From Scilla litardierei (lineage: Eukaryota > Streptophyta > Magnoliopsida > Asparagales > Asparagaceae): a stretch of DNA of 64,000 nucleotides. The notes beneath the pieces are model-generated. The model ran no database searches and was not told the DNA's origin. It saw only the letters and a program-made list of their open reading frames with translations. The number at the start of each line of letters is the position of its first letter. Positions within the stretch are counted from its first letter, which is position 1. Where the stretch lies: contig CM061134.1 of NCBI GenBank assembly GCA_030789695.1, positions 66,122,486-66,186,485 of the forward strand, written 5' to 3'. Of the stretch, positions 56,120-64,000 are shown piece by piece. Both the position numbers and the translations under genes were made by a program.

Positions 56120-57540
56120 TTATTTTCTTTCAGGACATATGGATAATGGATAGCGGATGCTCCGCACACATGACATGGAACGCAAGACTGCTTAGCGCTC
56201 TAAAAATGTATGACTGCGGAACTGTGACATTTGGCGACAACAAGAAATGTAAAATTGTCGGAATAGGTAATATCGGCAGTCCTTCAAAATTGATCATCAA
56301 AGATGTAAGCTTGGTGAAAGGACTAAAGCATATCTGTTAAGCATAAGTCAACTATGCGACAAAGGTATGAAAGTTCTATTTACTCTTGACTCCTGCTTAG
56401 TTTACGACAAGGATATGAAAACCATTCTTGTTAGAGGTAAGCGAGTAGAAAATATTTATGTACTTAGATTAAATGAGTGTGAATCAAATGTTTGCTTAAT
56501 TGTCTCAACAAATGACCCTTTGCTCTGGCATAGACGCTTTGGTCATGTGAACATCAAAAACATGGATAAGATTTCTAGGAAAGAGTTGGTGCAAGAACTT
56601 CCCAAAATAAATTTTAAATTGGATAAAATATGTGATTCATGTCAATTTGGCAAAATGCATAAGAGTTCATTTAAAAATATTGGAGCTCTCAGTTCTAATA
56701 TGCCACTTGAACTACTTCATATGGACTTGTTTGGCCCAACTAGAACTCCATCTTTATGTAACTCTAACTACGTATTTGTCATAGTTGATGATTATACTCG
56801 ATATACGTGGGTATTATTCTTAACTCATAAGAATGATGCCTTCCGTGAATTCGAAATATTTTTCAAAAGAATAGAGCGTTTATACTCTTTGAAAATTATT
56901 TCTTTAAGAAGTGATCACTGTGGTGAATTTGAAAAATGAACATTTTAAACTGTTTTGTGAAGGACGAGGCATTTCTCATACTTTTGCTTTTCCAAGAGCT
57001 GCTCCTCAAAATGGGGTAGTTGAAATGAAAAATAGAACACTCCAAGAGTGTGCACGAACAATGTTGTGTGAAAGCAACTTTCCAAAAAGTTTTTGGGCAG
57101 AAGCTGTAACAACCGCGTGCTATATTCAAAACAAAGTTTTAATAAGAAAACCTTTTGAAAAGACCCATTATGAATTACTGCTCCAACGAATTCCGAAAGA
57201 ATCTTACTTCAGAGTTTTTGGCTGTAAGTGCTATATTCTGAATACTAAAGATAACTTAGATAAATTTGACTCCAAAGCAGATGAAGGCATATTTATCGGT
57301 TATTCTTTACGTAGTAAAGCATATAGAGTTTACAATAAAAGTTCCGAAACTATTGTTGAAACTTTACATGTAACATTTGATGAATCTCTACCTCATAATA
57401 CTGCTCATAATGATGATGATGATAGCATAATCATTGCATCTACTCCTAATAATGAATCTATCACTGTTAATGACATCTCTAGTTCTTTGCCTAAATCATT
57501 TCCTGAAGTCACACATCACCCCCCCACACACAAGTCATAG
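56120..57540 (+). pseudogene. Copia protease and integrase, with stops
   Basis: Protease: IWIMDSGCSAHMTWN with catalytic D-S-G at 56149-56157, then VTFGDNKKCKIVGIGNIG; stop at 56338-56340. Pre-integrase/zinc region: LLWHRRFGHVNIKNM ... ICDSCQFGKMHK (H-H-C-C). Core: LELLHMDLFGPTRTPS, FVIVDDYTRYTWV, SLRSDHCGEFEK then a stop at 56937-56939 (the usual G after RSD-x is Cys here), and from 56911 in another frame PQNGVVEMKNRTLQECARTM with the third acid. C-terminal part FRVFGCKCYILNTKDNLDKF, EGIFIGYSLRSKAYRVYN. Integrase is broken at the second catalytic motif. Confidence 0.85.
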
Positions 57541-57584
57541 GTGATATTGATGCAGGAATTAGAACTAGATCTCAAATAGAACAC

Positions 57585-59161
57585 TTGACACATGTTGCAT
57601 TTGTTTCTAACGTTGAGCCGAAAAAGGTAGAAGAAGCTTTTGCAGATGAAGCATGGATTGAAGCTATGCAAGAAGAACTTCTGCAATTTGAACGCAATCA
57701 AGTATGGGAGTTAGTACCTAGACCGGAAGACCGTCCAGTTATCGGCACTAAATGGATATACCGGAACAAACTAGACGAAGATGGAAATGTGGTAAGAAAT
57801 AAAGCAAGGTTAGTAGCACAGGGATACTCACAAGAGGAAGGTATAGACTTCGATGAAAATTTCGTTCATGTTGCTAGATTAGAATCTATTAGGATGCTTC
57901 TTGCATTTACATCATATAAAAACTTCAAACTATATCAAATGGATGTGAAAAGCGCTTTCCTAAATGGATTCATAAAGGAGGAAGTCTACGTTGAACAACC
58001 TCCCGGATTTGAACATGATAAGAAAACAGGATTTGTTTACAAGTTAAACAAAGCCCTGTATGGTCTAAAACAAGCTCCAAGAGCTTGGTATGAAAAATTA
58101 AGAAAATTCTTAATTGACTCAAGTTATACTGTTGGAAAATAGACACAACCTTATTTGTTAAGAAAATTCATGATAATATTATTCTTATCCAAATTTATGT
58201 AGACGACATCATTTTCGGATCTACTAATGGAGATCTTTGTCAAGAGTTTGCTAAGTTGATGCATGAAGAATTTGAAATGAGCCACATGGGGGAACTCACA
58301 TATTTTCTCGGATTACAAATCAAGCAAGGAAAAGAAGGAACCTTTATTCACCAAACAAAGTATGCCAAAGACTTGATCAAAAGGTTCGGGATGGAAACCG
58401 CATCAGGAAAGAACATACCTATGGCAACCTCCACGTCTTTAGATAAAGATGAAGCAGGTAAAAAGGTCGATCAGAAAACATACCGAGGTATGGTCGGTTC
58501 TTTACTCTATTTAACCGCTAGCCGACCTGACATTATGTTTAGTGTTTGTGCATGTGCTAGATTTCAATGTGATCCTAGAGAATCACATCTTAAAACAGTA
58601 AAATACATATTTAGATATCTTAAAACCACTCCTGACTTTGGACTATTTTATCCCAAAGGAGGCACGTTTAATTTAACTTAATTTAGTGAGGCAGACTATG
58701 CTGGTTGTAAAGCCACAAGAAAAAGCACAAGTGGAACATGTCATTTTCTTGGACATTCCCTTGTTTCGTGGTTTAGCAAAAAGCAAAGTTCAGTCTCACT
58801 ATCTACCACTGAGACAGAGTATATAGCTGCTGGACTTGCCTGTACCCAAATACTTTGGATGAAACACGTCCTCGTAGATTATGGTGTTAATACATCTACA
58901 TGTGTAATTTACTGTGATAATAAAAGCACGATTAATCTCACTAAAAACTCCGTTCTTCATCCTAGAACAAAGCATATTGATATCAGACACAGATTTATAG
59001 ATGATCACTGTACCAAAAAGGATGTTGAACTTAAATTTGTCTCCTCTAAATTTCAAATTGCAGATATTCTAACAAAACCCTTACAAAAAGATACATTCTC
59101 TAGACTTCGTAGAGAATTGGGTATTGTTAGTGAAAAAGAATTGAATAATGATCAATTATAA
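57585..59161 (+). pseudogene. Copia reverse transcriptase and RNase H, with stops
   Basis: RT starts near [20 protein letters not shown]; then [40 protein letters not shown] (first Asp), [16 protein letters not shown]; a shift near 58130; the YVDD box (QIYVDDIIFGSTNG, about 58194-58235); MGELTYFLGLQIKQ; SLLYLTASRPDIMFSVC. A stop at 58679-58681 precedes RNase H (FSEADYAGCKATRKSTSGTC, LSTTETEYIAAG, VIYCDNKSTINL, KHIDIRHRFIDDH) ending at 59161. Active-site residues are kept although the frame is not. Confidence 0.9.
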
Positions 59162-59187
59162 TACTGTCATTTATTTTTGTTGATGAC

Positions 59188-59357
59188 AAGGGGGAGAAAA
59201 ATATGAAATGCAAAAATGAAAATATTATATTGTTTGCTAACGGCTTCGATGCAGGGGGAGAACCGCATCAAAGCAGGGGGAGTAAGTGTACTTTCATGTA
59301 TTTTCATATTTCAACTTTATTTTTTTATTTGGTTGTCATCATCAAAAAGGGGGAGAG
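59188..59357 (+). other. Four polypurine tracts of Sirevirus-like element
   Basis: AGGGGGAG-type tracts at 59188-59201, 59253-59262, 59274-59283 and 59344-59357; the last touches the 3' LTR and should be the working one. Multiple tracts before the 3' LTR are a described feature of Sireviruses. Confidence 0.85.
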
Positions 59358-61095
59358 TAATGGAAATTGAATTCCACCCTAAGTGATTTTGATGATGAGC
59401 ACACCAAATGAAGCTTAGTGTACTAACTACACTACAATTAAGTGTGCAGGATATGCGACTAATGAAAAGCTTTATGTATACTCCAAGAAGCACAATCTAC
59501 GCTCAAAGACAAGGACGAACGTTGTTGAGATCAAATGATGAAGCACAAAGCTCAAATAAAACAAGAAGCTCAAGTGAAGCTCACATCTACTCCATCAATT
59601 GATCAAGCTTCCGAAGACGTGTCCTAGTCTATAGTGAGTGTGTTGTGTCTTTCTTAGGGTATTGTTAAAGCCAAATCGTATAGACAATCACACACACAAA
59701 TGATTTTAAAAACGTTTTGAATATCTTTTAAATCATCTTCAAAAAGGATGTTGATAGCTTTCGCTAGTCGCTTTGTAATTCCGTAGTGAAACTCCACTAC
59801 ACCCTGGAGTTAGCTACTTGTTTGACTAGTTGTGTCGCAGGAAAAACTCCTCTGAGAGTCGACTACCAAAGGTAGGGAGTCGACTACCAGATGAGAATCA
59901 AAATTTCCTGAAACACACTGGGAGTCGACTACCACTCCTAGGGAGTCGACTACCAGCTGTCGAAGTTTGACATTTTGACTTGATTTTTGAATTATCTTTA
60001 AGTGATTTTCTCCCATGATTTTTGGGACAAAAGTCAAAACAATTTGAATTTCAAAATCTCAGATTTCTCCTATAAATAGTGGATCATTTTCATTGAGAAA
60101 AATACTACTATTGAATTCAAATTCTCTCGTGCAAACACTCTAAAGTTCTAAGCTCTCATTCTCTCTTTAGCCAATTCTGTTTTATTCTTGATCTTGCAAT
60201 TTTGTTATTATCTTCTGAAGATCATAATCTCGTTTTATTGGCTAACTGTTTTTCAAATCCGTATTACTTTCTCTTGATTTTTATTTAAAGGATTTTTTTG
60301 AAAAACATTAGATCTAGATCACAAAGACTTCATTCATATCTTTGTGTGATCTAGAATCTTATTCTATCAAGCCACTACACGTAATTTTGTATATTACTAT
60401 TTGGCTATAGAATCTGGGTGTAAAACCAATCTCCATCAATTTATTGTGGTGAATTGGATATCGATTTTATTGTGTTGTTGTTGGAACCCTAGACAAGTCT
60501 AGGCGTTGCGGTTGGAAATCCTGGTCAAGACTAGGTTATTGGAAATCCTACCAAGTGAAGTTAGGTGTTTGTATTTGCCAAGGCAATAGTGGAAATCTCG
60601 TACCGGATTGGTCGGGGACTAGACGTACCCAAAAGTTGTGGGGAACCAGGATAAAAATCCTTATGTCTGCGATTGCTATTTCTGTGTTTGTTTATCTTTG
60701 CGAGCATTTCTTATTTAACTTGCAATTACTCTTTGTTTAATATCATTGTAACTCTTCTATAATATATTGCCAAAGATCAGCTTTGTACTTACACTTCTGT
60801 GCAAATTTTCATATATCTTCATTAAGTGCTTAACTATCTGAACTGTGCTTAAATTCCCTCTGGGAATCGACTACTGTTTATAGGGAGTCGACTACCAGAA
60901 GTATTTCATCTCTGATTTGATTTGAAGATTCATTGAGCTGATTAAGAACCAAGCGTAGATCACTCTACTTGGTTTCTTAGGCAACATTAGAAGGATTCGT
61001 TTTGTGTTGATTTATAAAGAACGAAAAAGTTTTATATTCATACAACATTATTCAACCCCCCTTCTAGTGTTGTTTGCCATCCACAGGATCCAACA
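59358..61095 (+). repeat. 3' LTR of Sirevirus-like element (1738 bp)
   Basis: Undisturbed partner of the split 5' LTR. It begins TAATGG where the 5' LTR has TGATGG (terminal G to A change). AGTCGACT words near 59857-59950 and 60868-60890, TATAAATA at 60071-60078. It is followed by TAGAT. Confidence 0.95.
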
Positions 61096-61100
61096 TAGAT

Positions 61101-62880
61101 TTCATTACCTTTATTTGAAATATTGTTATATAAAGTATATGGAAATACATCATCGTTAGCTTAATATTTTTATCCAATTAATTTCACACTAAAAATCTGA
61201 ACCTTAGTCCATATGTATTAATCAAAAGCAAATAGATTTTCCTTGATGAGTTTCATTATATGTTCACGTCACTTCTATTCATGCTTGATTTTTTAAGCTT
61301 TGAATTTAATTTTATAAATCTATATTTTCATTTTAATAACTTTATGAACTTTCTTACATTGTTTTTAAAGTATTGTATCATCTAATAAAAATTCCTCAAG
61401 TTAGTTATGATTTGCTTTATTACTATCCAAATCTTATTATTTGTTATATTTTTTATGGACCGACTGAATTTTCTTGATTCAAATACTACTTATGAAGACT
61501 TAATTTCTTATTCTATTAACATTTATTGATTTAAGTGCTTTTGAATGATTTTATAGAAATTTTCTTTTTTATTATCTATCATAATTAGGCTTCCCTTCTA
61601 GATATTTTAAGATGTAATCATTATTTGAGATATAAGATGTAATAACTTTTATATATTACAAAACATTAGATTTATTTTGTTTTACAATTGTATATGAGAG
61701 ATTTTGGTTTTATGCACACCAATAGCACATCCTAAGTTTCTTGGTTATTCTTATTTTGTAATGCTTATTAGGTAGTCATAACTCTATTGGAACTAGAAGG
61801 ATGTAGGAACTAAAACAGTAAACCCGAATAAACCTTCACTTTGGCTCACATCAAATTAAAGCTAACCAAAAACTACGTGGACGTTGCATCATAATAGACT
61901 TACGCAAGCAAATTAAGCCACATCATGTGATGAACCAGCTCACACCCAAAGGAATCACCTCAAGCTTAAATAATTACGTGTGAAGAGATATGGTGTGTCC
62001 TCTTGAAGAAAATAGGCATGCATCCTTGACAAAGGCTGATTCGAACCATGGGCTCCAATACCAATTTGTAAGATTGATGGGCTTAATGGAAAGAATCTGG
62101 CCTCACGAGCTAAGGAGCTGGATAATATGTTGCAAATTCATATGTACCAGAAATGAGATACCTTATTTAGTTCATGAGATACCTTATTTAGGTCATGAGC
62201 CCAATCATATTGATCATGTATCCATCTATTACTTATAAGACTAAACACACTCTAATCCCTCGTCGTTCTCCAGCTTTTGACCACTTGGAGAGATGCATGA
62301 TACAAAATCCTAATAGACCTTGATGGAAAGACCAAGTCCAAAAAGGGCATGCTCAATCTAGTATCAAAATTCAAATCCAAATTAGAGTTCTACATCTTAA
62401 AACTTGATGCTCTTCTAAAGATATGCATATATGTAAATTTTTTTCTTTCTATTTTTGGGAGTGTAAGGCATAGCTTAGAGCAAGTGGCATTTGTCGTTGA
62501 AACAGGCTTGATCATAGACCTCTAAACATGTTGCCTATAAAGGCACTTGTCATTTTAATATGCTACCTTCTCAAAAATGATTCTCTACTATACTAGTAGC
62601 TTTGATGCATAACTCTAAGCACTTAAACCACTATAAATCCAGCATTCACATGAACCTCTAAAGCTTTTTAAAAGGATTCAATTCAATTTCTATATTCTAA
62701 TATACCTTCAATTTTGATTCTAGCAGACAATTAACATTTTTGATTAGAATCAAATTGGAAACCCAAGGGGGTAGATGTCTAAACCTCCTATCTTCCAATG
62801 CCTAGTATGTCAACCGAACTTGTCAAACCGATGCCTCTTTTTTAAGTTAAAATGAAAACGGGTTGTATGCATACACACTT
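61101..62880. other. AT-rich sequence, possible LTR edge near 62067
   Basis: No gene found. A primer-site-like TGGTATTGGAGCC (minus, 62051-62063) next to TGTAAGATTGATGGGC (62067) resembles the PBS/LTR edge of a minus-strand element, but no partner LTR or coding part is seen. Confidence 0.35.
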
Positions 62881-63660
62881 AGGACTCGTTTAGCAACATG
62901 CTTAAGGTTTAGAAATGGGGGTTTGATGGAGTTTAGGCTTAAACTGAAGTTTCTGATGTTGGACCTTGTTTGGAAACCAAAATAGAGTTTTTGAAACTGA
63001 GATTTGGAGCTCCTCAAATCTTATGAAACTGGGGTTTAAAAATCCAATCAGGTTGGATTTTTACTAACTGCGAGAAACTAAAAATTGGGATTTAATAATC
63101 CAATCAAGTTGGAATTTTACAAACTGCGAGAAACTAAGGGTTTGTATGAATACAACCCTTGGGTTCATTTTAACTTAAACGTGCCCCTAGAGTCAGAAAC
63201 TGTGTTGCCAAACTGGACCGTAGTTTTAATCATTTTGGACTTTCCAATACTAGTTAATAGTAGGGTTTTCAAAACCTTGCAAGATAACGTTGTATATAAA
63301 ACCAAGGTTACCAAATAAAATTTCCAAACATATCTTTTGGAGTTTCATAAAGCTTAGCTAACTCCAAAATGGTTGGCATGTATGGTGTGGTGTCAATTTT
63401 TACTAGGCATTGTTTGGCATTATGGTTTAAGGTTTAAGAAACTAAGGCTTGTTCGGGAACCAAAACAAATATCTGAAACTACGGTTTGGAGGTGCCAAAC
63501 CTTACGAAACAGGGTTTTTTTGGAAATCCAATTGTCACAAACTATGAGAACCTGATGTTAACATGAATTCAAACATTAGTTTCATTTTAACTTTAATGAA
63601 ACCCCAGTCTCAGAAACTGTGTTTCCAAACTGGGCCTTGGAGTTTGGCTTTGAAACGCTG
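62881..63660. repeat. MITE-like inverted repeats, two related units
   Basis: Unit 1 (about 62881-63225) opens GGACTCGTTTAGCAACATG and closes with the inverse-like CAGAAACTGTGTTGCCAAAC. Unit 2 (about 63405-63640) has similar ends and inner words (GAAACTG, TTTGGAG, CCAATC). Target duplications are not clear; superfamily unknown. Confidence 0.4.
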
Positions 63661-63917
63661 TGAAACCACGATATGAGAAACTAAACTCCAGTTCCAAACT
63701 AGACACAAATTTTCTCAATTTTCATTGTACACACTAGGGGCACGAACAAGAAATCCGATTTAATAACCTAAGAAATAGAAGCGACTTCAATATAGCTCAA
63801 TGCAGCAGTAAACAAGCAGCATCGACCTAACAATAATATAAAGGGTAATTTTTAGATTTAAGATAATTTTTGGAAATAATATCAATTTTCGACCCAAAAA
63901 AAATTTATTCTCAAAAA

Positions 63918-64000
63918 TCGACCAAGCTTCGCCACGTCAGTGGCGAGGAGCCGCAAATTGGACAATACCGCACTTGGCAAGTGCGGCATTTTTGGCCGCA
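63918..64000. repeat. Two short hairpins at the window end
   Basis: CGCCACGTCAGTGGCG at 63930-63945 and CCGCACTTGGCAAGTGCGG at 63968-63986 are near-perfect stem-loops. They may begin another element that continues beyond the window. Confidence 0.5.

Larger units (their letters stand above)
40701..61095 (+). mobile_element. Sirevirus-like Ty1/copia element, split by a Tat element
   Basis: Plus-strand element with perfect target duplication TAGAT (40696-40700, 61096-61100). 5' LTR 40701-41777 plus 54153-54850, primer site 54853-54864, gag 54876-55821, protease/integrase 56120-57540, RT/RNase H 57585-59161, four GGGGGAG purine tracts 59188-59357, 3' LTR 59358-61095. Domain order protease-integrase-RT-RNase H is the copia order, and repeated polypurine tracts are known for Sireviruses. 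Several stops and shifts make it inactive. The Tat element 41778-54147 lies in the 5' LTR. Confidence 0.9.

Noticed and set aside
1..64000. tRNA or rRNA genes
   Set aside because: The tRNA-like words found are primer binding sites next to LTRs; no cloverleaf or rRNA segment was seen.

Overview
This is nuclear DNA from a flowering plant with a repeat-rich genome. Plant Ty3/gypsy and Ty1/copia lineages (Athila-, Tat-, Tekay/Del-like and Sirevirus) fill most of it, nested in one another, with hAT-type miniature elements inside them. The only host gene visible is on the minus strand: three short exons (22002-22123, 22340-22432, 36975-37043) of a type-A DnaJ co-chaperone like the chloroplast protein of Arabidopsis locus At1g80030. 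All three keep an open frame and have GT/AG borders. They encode the HPD half of the J domain and the Gly/Phe-rich segment. The first and last exons must lie outside the window, so most or all of the 64 kb may be intron of this gene. The species cannot be named from the sequence.

Layout. 1-15432: a chromovirus-type gypsy element (minus; 5' LTR 14439 to about 15432), split in gag by a hAT-like element (12126-13255) and, just after its zinc knuckle, by an Athila-like element (136-11614) that has gag, protease and an env-like ORF but no reverse transcriptase or integrase. 15433-22001: AT-rich, gene-free sequence holding a small gag-only LTR element (TR-GAG type, 18171-19716, perfect 5-bp target duplication). 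22002-37043: the DnaJ exons, with a 14.5 kb intron that holds an old Tekay/Del-like gypsy element (LTRs at 23247-27416 and from 31369) and two hAT-like elements. 38147-40274: a second TR-GAG-type element, plus strand. 40701-61095: a Sirevirus-like copia element (plus; target duplication TAGAT). Its 5' LTR is split by a Tat-lineage gypsy element (41778-54147, minus; target duplication ATTAC, near-identical LTRs), which in turn carries a hAT-like element in its reverse transcriptase. 61096-64000: AT-rich sequence with MITE-like palindromes.

The most interesting signals are: the DnaJ gene spread over transposon-filled introns; an inverted LTR segment in the Tekay-like element joined exactly at an LTR terminus (32278/32279), as self-integration would leave; arrays of the palindrome CACTCGGCCGAGTG in the Athila-like LTRs and again, with a TATA box, upstream of the env-like ORF, suggesting an internal promoter; a 70-bp perfect palindrome inside a hAT-like element; and a recently inserted Tat element whose coding region is already broken and which carries an 80-bp tandem array in its 3' region. 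Identifications rest on reading by eye; no database search was possible.
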